Assembly (NCBI GenBank): GCA_963924555.1
Contig: OZ004594.1
Location: forward strand, 5,983,563-6,047,562
Length of the DNA stretch: 64,000 nt
Direction: 5' to 3'
Source: Crambe crambe
Lineage: Eukaryota > Porifera > Demospongiae > Poecilosclerida > Crambeidae
Under the pieces are notes generated by a model that was not told the DNA's origin, searched no databases, and saw only the letters and a program-made list of their open reading frames with translations. Shown piece by piece: positions 48,124 through 60,000 of the stretch (the first letter of the stretch is position 1; every line of letters begins with the position of its first letter). A program made the position numbers and the translations under genes.

Positions 48124-48296
48124 AAATTTGAAGCATTAGTAATATAATTATGACCTGTACGCTTAAACAAATTAAAGTTCAAGCAAGCATTAGTAATATA
48201 ATTATGACCTGTATGCTTAAACAAATTAAAGTTCAAGCAAGCATTAGTAATATAATTATGACCTGTACGCTTAAACAAATTAAAGTTCAAGCAGGA
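48124..48296. repeat. 3 x 58-bp tandem repeat downstream of ODC copy 1
   Basis: Three units starting GCATTAGTAATATAATTATG and ending AATTAAAGTTCAAGCA. The corresponding place after copy 2 (about 55030) has only the last part, so the expansion is specific to copy 1. Confidence 0.85.
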
Positions 48297-48834
48297 TAGC
48301 TATAACCACTCATAATAATTGTTGCAGCTGCATACTTAGAGCCATTTATTACGATCATTGTAGCTGTACTAGCAGCTGTGGTTATCGTCTCCAGATTTCC
48401 ATGAGATCTAGTGTGATCATCAACTTTTCAAGGTGGGTGGGGCTGAAACCACTAGTAGAATTTCACATAGCTAACATGCACAAGTATTCCTGTGTATAGT
48501 GATTAGAACACTCCTACTTCAGCTTCAATGATGTATAGACCATACCTGATAGACACTTCTGAAAAGGAGCACACCAGAACAAAAGGCAATTGCAAGACTG
48601 CAATTTCTGATCTGGTAGCACAGAGAGTATATGCAAAGCTATACAGGTAGAGATCTAGAATTGCATCTCCAGGTCACTCAAGCTGGACTAATAGCTGAGT
48701 ATCAAAAGGCAGTTGAGAAATCCATGGTGTAGTTGTCAGCAGTTACATTAATGCAGAAACATAACCAAAGTTAATTTCTCAAAAGAATTGGGAAACACTG
48801 TGTGGCCTGCACTGAAACAGTTTATGTGACACAT

Positions 48835-48921
48835 TTCTGTAAATCTGGTGGTAAAATGCCACCACGTTGTGTGCTCAATGGTTTAGAGGTGATTCCCATG
48901 CCAGAAGAGCTGCCAAGTTTT
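48835..48921 (+). pseudogene. Helitron-associated (DUF6570-like) fragment
   Basis: CKSGGKMPPRCVLNGLEVIP, then MPEELPSFE, matches the zinc-binding and following segment of the DUF6570 domain found upstream of the helicase in many Helitron proteins. It is a short remnant with stops around it. A sister fragment lies at 55535-56030 after ODC copy 2. Confidence 0.45.
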
Positions 48922-50399
48922 GAGGTATTTTCGCTTGGCTCAAACCAATAGCTTCACTTTGGTAAACTGCAAGTCTGCATCATAGGCTTTTGTACGACTG
49001 GGCTCACAAGAACATCACACTACAATCATAGACAATTGTAACGGGCTGATTAATCATGCATAGCAATTCCTGAGCATGCGCGTGGCGCTTTCGCCGTGAT
49101 CTATGATGCAAACCGCAATAATAATCACTATTCGGTCCAGGCAGACAGGCAGTTTATGTTAAATCTTACATGTTAATGGGGATACAAGGGAAATAGATGT
49201 GGTGTAAGGAGTACATCCAGCACATAATAGACTCTCCTAACAACACTGTAAGTTGGGGTAGTCAGTCATAAGCAGAGGAATGGTTAATGTTTCTCTGGAT
49301 TGAGTGCTGGATCATATAGCTAGACATGTAAAGCTGATTCCAATGTCTCTGTTTAAAGTCACGTTAGTAGGAGGCCAAGCCATCTGAATGTAAATAGCTT
49401 CCTTGACTCTTCTTTCGATAAGATTCTGTGCTGTATCAATTATCTCCACATCATCCCAGCTAATTTGATGGTCACATTCCAACCATGCATGCTCAGCCAC
49501 CCACTATAATAACAGTTAGTTAAACTTGCTATTGCTCAAGGTTGATGCTAAGACTTCGTGTGGATGATGTAACTGTAGATTTACCACTGGGAGATAAATT
49601 TGGTTGCAGTGTACAAGTTGGAAAAAAAACTTCTCAATAAGGCCATGTCAATGTAATAGCTATTATCAAATGTGTGTCGACTACCACTGTACTGCAGCCT
49701 AGTTGATTGATAAGTGGCATGTAAGTGTTACGCATGTCCCTCAAATATTATCCAGGTGGGCCAGGGAAAATTCTGTGCATGTATAGCCCAAGGGAGGGGT
49801 TCAACTCTATTTAATACTGTTATGTTTTCAGTTTTCATATTGGAAGTGGAAGTTGCAATCCATCAATATACAGAGATGGAATAGAAACCTGTTCACAAAT
49901 GTTTGAATATGCTGCCACTATTGGTTACAAGTTTCATATATTGGATGTTGGAGGTGGGTTTTCTGATGGAAATTCACCTGATCTCTTCAGCATTCAGGCC
50001 AAATACATTAACGAAGGTTTGGATCGCTACTTCAATGAAAAAACTTACTCCGACCTTAAGATTACAGGTATAGTGATGATAGCTAAATGCTTGTTTTAAA
50101 CCAACCCTTTTGGTGGCTTTTTTTCATAGTGCAATGCTGCACATGCTGATCACATGACATCGAGCCTTTGCAAAAATAACTTCTGTGCTGTATCAATCAT
50201 GTCCACATCATCCTAGCTAATCTGATGGTCACCTTCTAACCATGCATCCTCGGCCACTGGTTGGAAGGTGAGCATCAGATTAGTGGGATGATGTATAAAC
50301 AGACATTCATCAAGTACCCTTAGAGCTGTTAAAAAGAATTTAAAAATTAAAATAGTTTATCAGCCGTCTACCTGACTGGAAAGAATAACAGCTTTGATT

Positions 50400-51280
50400 T
50401 CCCATACATTCACCACTAATTACCTACCAGTAGCGGCGTTAAGATGGTGCAAATGGGTTCATTTGCACCCAGTACACTTAATCTTTGCATCCATACACAC
50501 ACTTACCTTGCGTCAGTACTGAGGTGCTGTAGCCGCATAAGAAGTAATAGTATTACCATAATCATGCACCGATCAAAGATCAAAGAGAGGTTCAAAGTTC
50601 AAAGTTCGAGTTTTGAAGATGAAGCGGACTAGGTTACAGATACATGGCCAGGGTAGATTCTTGGCCAAGAGGTTATGTAGCTAATCTTTTGCTTTCTCGG
50701 GAATGATCTACTTTAACTCCACAGACCATCTGTGTCCTGATCCTGGCTCCATTGATACAAGAGCTAGCTCCAGTGATCTGACAGATCATGATCTACCATG
50801 TTCCAATGGGGAGGATGAAGATAATTTTGGGGATGATGAATGTACAGATGGAAAGGATAGCAATGGAAGATCATCCAGTGAAAATAAAAAGTGAAGTAGG
50901 GATAGCCATAAAATTCAGCTGCATTCCTATCACTCCTAGCCCTCCTAATTTCAATAATCACGCCTCCCAACTTAAATCCCTACTCTTCACTCCCCCTTCA
51001 GCAGTAAGTGAGTCAAGTAACCCCTTACCTGTACCCATCACAGCATTACAAAACTACTTCACTCCTAGGAGGCCTTGTCACTGTGCTCATAAAATTGACA
51101 TAAACCCTACATCACTGCTGCCATATTATCCTTTTTGGCTACACCTTGCAGTGATGTAGGATTTTATGACAGCAGAGCAGTGACAAATGCAGTCCATGCA
51201 GCGATGTAGGGTTTGTCAATTCTGTGACAGTTAGCAGAGCAAATGCAGTTCATAGCCAGCACCTTGTTTCCGTACTTTTT
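50400..51280. other. No gene; scattered repeat fragments
   Basis: An acidic 63-codon frame (50703-50894) has no known domain. AGTCAAGTAACCCCTTAC at 51010 is a fragment of the hairpin MITE. AGCGATGTAGGGTTT near 51200 mirrors AAACCCTACATCACTG near 51105. Confidence 0.4.
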
Positions 51281-51290
51281 ATAGTAGCCT

Positions 51291-51961
51291 AGTCTCGCGT
51301 GGCCAGACCCTTTACCAACTGCAGCACGGATGTATTACATCATCCGCACGCAGAAGGAAGGGTCTGGTGTCAGCTTGTACTGGCTCTCGTTGCAGTGGAA
51401 TGCAATTTACACCCACGTTCACACCACAAAACCATAAGAGTAAACTGCGCGCTATTATTATTGCATCTGGCTGCTTAGCTATGAGAGAATTGTTTTTGCT
51501 GTGGAAAGTCTGTGGCCAGTGCCAATGAGAAGAAGAGAAGGAGACCCTTGCCAAGTCCTGGCATGTCAAGTGCACTGGAATGCCTTACTGCTCTGATCTC
51601 CAGGTTTCCTGAAGTGGACTGCACCAAGTTGCACACTGGATACGTTTGCAGTGACCGCCTGCAAACGCTGACCAACAATTTGCAGAGTGCACTGGCGTTT
51701 CAGTCAGCACAAATGGAACCAGGCATTGTAGTCCAGCCGTGGAATTGCCCATGTGTCTACGGTTATCGGTGCGCGTGAATATTATTAATGAGATAAAAAA
51801 AACCACACTCCCATAAGCAATACACACAAAGTATTGAAGTTCACATTCCTGGGGAATGCAACGAAAGCCAGTACACGCTGACACCAGACCCTTCCTTCTG
51901 CGTGCGGATGATGTAATACATCCGTGCTGCAGTTGGTAAAGGGTCTGGCCACGCGAGACTA
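51291..51961. mobile_element. 671-bp TIR element with 10-bp target duplication
   Basis: Near-perfect terminal inverted repeats of about 105 bases beginning AGTCTCGCGTGGCCAGACCC. They are flanked by ATAGTAGCCT direct repeats (51281-51290 and 51962-51971). The long TIRs and the 9-11-bp target duplication point to a Mutator-like element. The centre carries an 88-codon frame (51512-51778, plus) with two CxxC-like cysteines (VDCTKLHTGYVC). This could be the N-terminus of a captured or ancestral transposase protein. It is non-autonomous. Confidence 0.75.
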
Positions 51962-51971
51962 ATAGTAGCCT

Positions 51972-53560
51972 ACATCGCTCTTTCATTTAGAAGAAATATT
52001 TTTACTCGCACTTGTTTGCATAGGATGTCAAGAACGACCCTTTACCAAATAATCTTACCACGCCCACCGCAACTCAGCAAGACAGTTTTTTCTCTGTGTA
52101 ATAAACTAACTGTGTCTACAAAGCGTTCTAGCATTCTAGTGTTATCTACGTAGCGTCTAAGAAGTGTATAAACTAACTGTGCTGTCTACGAAGCGTTCGA
52201 GAATTTGAGTCGTCCACGAACAGTCTAATCGCCAGCGTGCATCCGGTTGTATTTACGCAATACAATTTCATTTACATGCTCATCACACGGAATATACGGA
52301 CACTAGGATACTAGGAAATTTTTATGACCTTGTATCTCTGGATTCTGTCAACATAATTCAACAAGACTTGGGCGGCAGTTTTAGGCCGCACAGATGACCT
52401 TTAGTATGAATTTGGTACACGTAGCTATTACCACTAGAGAGTTGTCAAGCCATGTCTCAATTTCAAGTGTATTGTTGGATTATAGGGCCATTTCCTGTAA
52501 ACAAGTTATTTCATTTTGATACCAGGTACATTCTATAGAGGAATACTTACTGCATGTATAAATCCAACAATCATTTCTGTTCAAACATAATAACACAGTA
52601 TAAATGACACCACATCTTTGCCACAAATAAATCACAATACACACTACAATGACTACAGTCTTGACAGCTTTGTTTCTTGAATTTCTACATCAGTGCCTGC
52701 AGTGATCAATGACAAGTAAAGTACATCAGAGTAAACGTGGCCCCTGCTACATTTGTGTCATAAGGAGAGCGTGCAGTATACACATCCAGAGAATATGGAA
52801 CAAATATTAATTTTGGACCCAATGTCAAGCTTGCTATAACCGAGTAGCAGGAAATGTAAATTTTCACCCAGGACCGAAGGCCTAAACCAGTAACTACTGG
52901 TATAGCTATTAAACTGCAATGCAAAACAGGGTCTACAGGCATACTAACATAGCCACACCTTCTAACAGGGAAATAACTGGTGGTGTTCACTGTGAATAAC
53001 ACAGTAAACACACTTTCAAGGAACACTACATTCAGGTTTACAGTACCGTGCAACTTGCAAGCTCATAGGGAGTGAATGTGTATCAGATCCAACACAGAGA
53101 ACAGTACTCTAAATATTGCCCATCACCCGACATATCAACCCTTATTTGAGCCAGATCAGTAATGAACAGTCTACCCTATCAAAGTAGACATGAAAATTAT
53201 TTGAGACAGATGAAAAATTCTAACTTGAGAATGATTCTAACACTGCTATGATTATATTAAACATACACTTATATATACAAACATGGGCCATTTGCTGTAA
53301 AATGTAAGTATCAACCTAAAGTATGGACATACATGTTAGAATACATACTGACTATATGTTTGTAGTAAGATAACTTCTGTTCATCTCTCTGAAGGGCCCT
53401 TAAAAGCCATCTAAACTTCCATGACTCAACCACCATGGCTATTCTATGCTAAAAAGAGTTACTGTTTACTTACATAGCGGATGGTAAGGTAGAATAAGCC
53501 TATCACCATCTGTTGAGAACAAACCTACCACCTATAAGGTATCTAGTCTGATGAAAAGCC
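51972..53560. other. No gene; repeat fragments
   Basis: CTACGAAGCGTTCGAGAATT and GTCTAAGAAGTGTATAAACT (52100-52230) match the repeat at 19260-19350. The rest is AT-rich with no recognisable coding. The 115-codon minus frame 52706-53053 has no known domain. Confidence 0.4.
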
Positions 53561-53639
53561 GAGCTCAAGAGATGTACCTCAGCGGCCATTTTCTCAAAAA
53601 TTATGACGTCATCATGTAATATAAAAAGTATTGTAAATG

Positions 53640-53870
53640 TACGCTGGCGTGTAGACTGCGAAGGCACTCGAACGGCAATTGACAGTTTAGGATTTGAGCT
53701 GTACTTCAATTTGAACAATACCATTCCTTGCCTGAGGTGTAGAACTTCAAGATGGTACCAAGATTGTAGATATAGGATGAAGCAATCGGGAGTTATGGCT
53801 GTCAAGAAGATTATTATTATTATAATTATTATTATTATTAATGAGCTCGAGCGTGGGCGTTTTGCGTAAA
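53640..53870 (+). repeat. Dispersed repeat with TTA tail
   Basis: GGCACTCGAACGGCAATTGA, then GATATAGGATGAAGCAATCG and a TTA run, then GAGCGTGGGCGTTTTGCG. Same family as 9060-9340 and 19012-19380. The 3' GAGCGTGGGCG word also follows the microsatellites of blocks F1 and F2. Confidence 0.7.
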
Positions 53871-53889
53871 GGAAAAATATTTATTCTAA

Positions 53890-54107
53890 ATAACTGTGTA
53901 CGGTTCAAAAAAGTTCAGCAACAAGAGGGTGAAGTAGCTCCTTAACTAGAGCCAACTATTCCTACTTCACTCCCTTGATGAGATATAAAGGGAGTGAAGT
54001 AGGAATAGTTACCTCGTAGTTGGTGATGGGTAAGGGGTTACTTCACACTCTTCTCTTGTTGCTGAACTTTTTTTGAACCGTACACAGCCATCCCTACTTC
54101 TCTTAAT
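53890..54107. mobile_element. Hairpin MITE in ODC copy 2 last intron
   Basis: CTGTGTACGGTTCAAAAAAG at 53893 faces its complement near 54068-54088. Inner arms ACTATTCCTACTTCACTCCC are also paired. Confidence 0.8.
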
Positions 54108-55534
54108 AAATATTTTTTCCTTCACTTTTCAATCTTTTTTGCTCTATTATTTTATTATAGGCAACTGGATGCTATCAAAAGTTAAAGTTCATGCATTGTA
54201 GCTATGTAGTTCATTGGAGATTTCATCATAATATTGTATGAGCCGAAATGAATCTGATCTGGAAGATCTATACAGCTTATAATAAGATTGCTATTGACAT
54301 AATTTTGTATATAATTTTTAAGGCCTTTACTGACATGTACCTGATATCTGCTAATGACAGATTCACTAGAATCACGTATACGGGGCGGGGCATAAAAATG
54401 TTTGCCTCGTTGTAGGTTGAAAGCTAACAAGTTGGAAAATGACGTGCTATTTTTGAACATGTCGATTTAAAGGTAAAGGATTATAGCGTCCTGAAACTTG
54501 GTCTGCACATTGTAGTAGGCTCTAGTAGGCTGGATTAGCTTTTGTTAGGTCTAAGTGGGTGAACTAGAATTTCACTTTTGTAGCACGGCCATCCGAGTCA
54601 TCCCTACATAGAGAGTGCTACTGCACTCTCTGATAGTGAACCTTATTAATGCAGGAGAAGTCTCCAACATTCAAGAGCATATTGTGGCTTGATCCTACTG
54701 ATAATAATGAAATAGATTTGCCAAAATTGGGTGTAGGAAACTGGATATACTTTGAACACATGGGTGCATACTCAATCGATGTTGCCACAAAGTTTAATAA
54801 ATTTCCTCCACCTAAACGTTACTACTATGTGCACAGTTCTGAATGGTCAGTCACAAGCATATAGCTATACATTGTTTGGATTTTTCACAGCTAGCAGCAC
54901 ATCCATGCACTGTAACTTACTGATAGCTCAGTAGTACAAAATCTAACATGTTGATGTTTTATATTATAATCCTTAGGAAAATGAAGCCTAACTTCTGGAG
55001 AACCATTAAATTACTCATGACATTGTTATTGGTTATTTATAATTAAAGTTCAAGCAGGATTGCTATAACCATTCATAATACATTATTGCAGCTACATACT
55101 TAGAGAGTCATCATTGTAGCTGACTATATCATCTTCAGGTTTCCATGAGATCTAGATGATTTCAAGGTGGGTGGGGCTGAAATACCACTAGTAGAATTTC
55201 ACATAGCTGTAAATTTTAACATGCAGAAGTACGAGGTTTAGTAGGCTTAGATTCTATCATGTCCTGTGTATAGCGATTGGAACACTCCACTTCAGCCTCA
55301 ATACCATACTTTTGAAAAGGAGCACACCAGTGCATGCAATAAGATGTCAAAAGGCAATCGCAAGACTGCAAAAAGCACAGGGAGTAGGTAGTATGCAAAG
55401 CTGTCCAGCAATATGTTGGTACCTTACTCAAAGCTATCAGATGACTTAAGATCAAAGAAATGGCAGACTTTGGTGAGGGTGCACTTGGCTCACAGCGAAC
55501 CTTCTATGATTCTGCTACCTCTTTGTAAATTTTT

Positions 55535-56030
55535 TTGACTATAGACCAAAGTGGGACATGTAGGCAGAAGATTGAGTCAGAAGTGAGTAGTATTCTTGAT
55601 TTTAAGTCAGAATTTGAGAAACTGATTCATGAGCGGTCACATGTAAGTGGTCAATCTAGAGAACTTAAAGCTGTGTTACATGCAAAAGCAGACTTAGGAT
55701 TAAGAGATCATGAGCTAACTGAAATAGTACACTCAGTCCTCAGAAGAAGAGATTTAGAATTGTATCACTCAAGCTAGGCTAAAAGCTGAGTATCAAAAGG
55801 CAGTTGAGAATTATCCTCAAAATCCATGCTGTAGCTAGTTGTTAGCAGAATGTAGATAAATTGGGACACTGTTGTGGCCTGCACTGAAACAGTTTATGCT
55901 AAGAGATAACAAGCATGCTACAGATGAGACACATTTCACGTGCAACTACTGTAAATCTAGTGGTAAAATGCCACTATGTTGTGTGCTCAATGGTGATCCC
56001 CATGCCAAAAGAGCTGGATTGCAGTTCTAC
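55535..56030 (+). pseudogene. Helitron-associated remnant after ODC copy 2
   Basis: An 80-codon frame (SEVSSILDFKSEFEKLIHER, AKADLGLRDHELTEIVHSVL) is followed in another frame by ALKQFMLRDNKHATDE, FTCNYCKSSGKMPLCCVLNG. The CxxC and KMP-CVLNG pattern is shared with 48835-48921. This suggests a duplicated Helitron-type protein fragment travelling with the ODC unit. Confidence 0.4.
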
Positions 56031-56043
56031 ATGTATATTATTA

Positions 56044-56092
56044 ATGTCAAAAGTGGGGGGCTTGTGCCCCCCCGAGTATCTCTGCCACTGAA
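56044..56092 (-). mobile_element. Partial MITE related to 22002-22174
   Basis: In reverse it reads CAGTGGCAGAGATACTCGGG followed by a G-rich run and CCCCCCACTTTTGACA, like the left end of the astacin-intron MITE. The other end is missing. Confidence 0.55.
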
Positions 56093-56099
56093 AGTTAGC

Positions 56100-57090
56100 T
56101 ACCAACTGAAACTGTTGTTAGGTTAGGAACTTGCACAAATAAAGTACCCATATACAACTCACTAGGGTACAATGTTCTTCCTTCCTTCCAGTCCTACACT
56201 CTATATCATAGTCAATGGTAAGCCTACCAACAAAACGGTGTGGTGCAGCCTTGTAAATATTAAAGATGTCAAAGGAGCTGTAGAGCTGTGAATTCCACTT
56301 TCCAGTTGCCTTTCATTTCCTATGTGACAGTGTGCAGCTGCTCACCAACATTCTGGAGGTCTGAGATGGTAGTTTGTACATCACCAATCACTCCCATTAG
56401 CTACCACTCATCAGAGAGTCACCTACAAGCTGTGGCAACAGATATTATATGTGCATGATAATATCCAATCCAAAGTATAAGATCTGATAAGGCCTGTTTG
56501 AATGGTGTTCTGTAGTATAACAGTTCGATGAGCCTGTGGTAATTCACAGCAGTGGAGGATCCAGGGGGTTTTGATAGCCCTAGCTAGCCACATCAAGTGG
56601 GTCCAAAGAGGATGTAGTTAGGCAAAGGTGGGTGTGGTCAGCCAAAATTAGCACAGAGATAATTTTTTATAGCCTACAAGCCTGAGAAACAAGTCACTGA
56701 TTTTCCTGGATCTGCTCCTATCATTGAGTCTTCCTTTATATCAGATTACTTCATGGGATCATAGACTACAGAGGCCCCCATACATTCTTACCAAGTGCAT
56801 GTCCTAATCCCTGGGATCATCCTCAGTATCAACAAACCTGCCCTTGCTTTCTCCCTTTGCAAGATCTGGGAGAAGAGAGTGCTATTGGTATGATATCTTG
56901 GTAGCTAACACCGATAAACTTGTGCGCGTGCGCAAAACTACTGTACTGTCCATGCGCAGTGCATGCAGTGCCGGCATGCAGCGCAGTTAATTCATAGATA
57001 CTGTACATACAGTATCTATGGTTAATTGCAGCGGACTTACGAGGCTATCGCTATTCGGTCCAGGCAGCCTTCTCTCAGACGTGCAGTCTA
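56100..57090 (+). repeat. Upstream region of ODC copy 3, duplicated from 41930-42510
   Basis: AAGGCCTGTTTGAATGGTGT, the hAT-like MITE, GAGGCCCCCATACATTC and GCTATCGCTATTCGGTCCAG occur in the same order as upstream of copy 1. An added hairpin (TACTGTACATACAGTA) is at about 56999-57018. This shared block probably includes the promoter; no TATA box is evident. Confidence 0.65.
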
Positions 57091-57093
57091 GAC

Positions 57094-60000
57094 ATGTCTT
57101 CTACGGTTAAATCCCAAACAAGCTTACATGTTAATGGCGATACAAGGGAAATAGATGTGGTGTCAGATTCTACAGATACTAAGGAGTACATCCAGCACAT
57201 AATTGACTCTCCTAACAATACTGTAAGTTGGGGTAGTCAATCATACGCAGAGGAATGGTAATATTTCTCTGGATTGAGTGCTGGATCAATAGAGACAAGT
57301 CTACATTTAAAAGTGCTAATTCCAAACCTAAGGTATAACTGTCTGTGCAAAAATAGCTAATCGTAAAACTGAAGGTAGTGAATTTTTTTTGTCGAAACAG
57401 CTAGCTACTAGACTTGAAAGTCTGCAACTGTGCATGTAGGCCAATTATAATGCGGACACCTCTTGGACAAGATTAAAGAGTTACTTATTTCTGGGAAGTA
57501 GCTACAATGCTTGATGTCTACATGATTGTCATGTAGTGGTTCCACACAATCTACATAACTACAATTCTCCAAGGGTATTTTCCCCCCTTTTTTCCCTCTC
57601 TGATATGATTGTGATGTTATTGTTAACTTATTGTCTTCTATGAAACCATAAACACAATGCCTTTCCTACACCTTGGGTTATATATTTGTAAATGTCTAAA
57701 TAGATATCCTCCAGCTACTTAAAGCTACCTGTAACTAGGTGTCCACTATGGGTTGGTGAACTTGCACATACCATACCTTGTGCTGTAACAATAAAAACAA
57801 TATTCTTAATTTTATTGCGAGTGAAGCAAGTCACTATATAGGGGGTCAAATGAGAGAGTGTTATTATTATATTATAGTACAATAATAACAAAAAGGATGC
57901 ACTGAGAAAAATCCCCCCCCCCCTTCCTGCTCCACTGAGAATATAGCCCCACACACAATCAGACAAGATTGGCATGTGAATAAAATCTCTAATTGTGGAC
58001 AACCTTTGTACAGTACAGTCCATAGACAAATGACAGAAGAGGATACCTCTCTCAACCCCAGATAATGCATGACATTGATAGCAGGCAAGTGCCTTTAGTT
58101 TCTCTAGCTAGCTAGCTAGCTACATAAGTTTTGCTCAATATCTATATGTGAATGCACACATGGTCGATTATCGATGATATGGGATAATTGCATGGATTTC
58201 ACTTGGAGGTTGTTGGAGTCCATCTATTCATGTATAGTTAAACTCAAGTGGCAGTTACCTGACTAGTCATCTTGACTTCATAGAATAAGTCTACTCTTGC
58301 AGCAAGCACACTAATAAAAGATCACTAAGTTAGTGATAAGATAAATATCAATTGCTTTATTATACATCAACGCCTTCACTTTCCATAACTAGCTATCTCC
58401 TGTTACTAATTAATAGGATGATGACTCATTCTGTACGATGAATATTGGTGAGTTGCAGCGTGTGTATGAGGAGTGGAAGAAAGCTCTTCCCCGAGTTCAT
58501 CCTTTCTATGCCATGAAGTGCAATGATGACCCAGTAATTCTGAAAGTGTTAGCAACACTGGGAACAGGATTCGATTGTGCTAGCATGGTAATTTACAATG
58601 TTAAATCTAATAACTTTATCAAGAGAATCATCATTATGCAGTCATAATTATGATCGATAGTCAGAATATAATAACAGTCAACTTTTTATTATAGAATGTA
58701 TTGTTATAACTCTTTCACCTTTATAGTATGAGCTGGAAGCAGTCCTTGATATTGGAGTAAATCCTGATAAAATAATCTATGCAAATCCGTGTAAGCAAAT
58801 TTCACACTTGAAATATGCTGCAGAAAAGGGAGTCAAATTGCAAACATTTGACAGTGTAGAGGAACTCAACAAAATAAAGCAATTTTTTCCATCTGCTAGG
58901 TGAGAAAACAAAACTATAATAATAGTTAGTTAAACTTGCTGTTGCTCAAGGTTGATGCTAAGACTTCGTGTGGATGATGTAACTGCAGAATTACCACTGG
59001 GAGATAAATTTGGTTGCAGTGTACAAGTTGGAAAAAAACTTCTCAATAAGTCTATATCAATGGGCTTGGAAGTCGTTGGTGTATGGTAATAGCTATTACC
59101 CTAAATTGGGAGATTTTAAAATTAATGTTGATTAATTTTCTTGGTCATGAAAATTAATCACATGTCACCTTGTACAAAATAGTGTAAAAGCTAATTGTAA
59201 CAACCAAAATAAATATTGTAAACATGACTAAAGAAGCAGCTACAGGTTATGCATGGTACCTCACATTAATTTTCTTTACTAGAGATGCTACAATTATTAG
59301 TGTGCTGAAAATTCTTGTCATGGCAATTAGAATCCTGACTAGTCTCTCAGATAATAGAACAATGAGCAGAGGTGATGTTTTTTTTTCCTTTTCAGGAAAG
59401 AGCTCAACACTAGTTATAAGAATACACAAAATGCATTTTAAAAGTTTAAGGGTACTGATACATAGCATCTGCTACTTTCAGTATTAGAATGTTGTGAATC
59501 CTACTTACTGTGCATGCATCTGGACATTCGAGGCCATGTGTGCTGACTATTATAGAAGTTTTTGCCATCACCATTGTACTGAGGTGGCCACTGTCTTACA
59601 GCCTAGTTGATCAAATAGCTCACCATTGTTATATTGAAACTAGCACTGCAGTGGCATGTGAGTATTAAGGCAGTCCCCAAATATTATGCAGGTTGCATGC
59701 ATAGCCCAAGGGAGGGGTTCAACTCTATTTAATTATTGTTTTCAGTTTTCATATTGGAAGTGGAAGTCACAATCCATCAATATACAGAGATGGAATAGAA
59801 ACCTGTTCACAAATGTTTGAATATGCTGCCACTATTGGTTACAAGTTTCACATATTGGATGTTGGAGGCGGGTTTTCTGATGGAAATTCACCCGATCTCT
59901 TCAGCATTCAGGCAAAATACATTAACGAAGGTTTGGATCGCTACTTCAATGAAAAAACTTACTCTGACCTTGAGATTATGGCTGAACCAGGTATAGTGAT

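Larger units (their letters stand above)
49130..54861 (+). pseudogene. Ornithine-decarboxylase-like copy 2 (decayed)
   Basis: Recognisable parts: the 5' leader ATTCGGTCCAGGCAG and exon 1 (about 49130-49248) without the start codon and with a 16-base deletion that creates a stop; exon 4 (49541-49650) with one extra A (frameshift) and its 3' end missing; exon 5 (about 49834-50066) lacking the AEPG codons; exon 7 (54655-54861), where WGPTLDPTDKI has shrunk to WLDPTDN. Exons 2, 3 and 6 are absent. Exon 7 still encodes IDLPKLGVGNWIYFEHMGAY and the same C-terminal SVTSI end as copy 1. The exon 4-5 intron holds the antisense hairpin element, and a TIR element and a hairpin MITE occupy the last intron. 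Confidence 0.85.
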
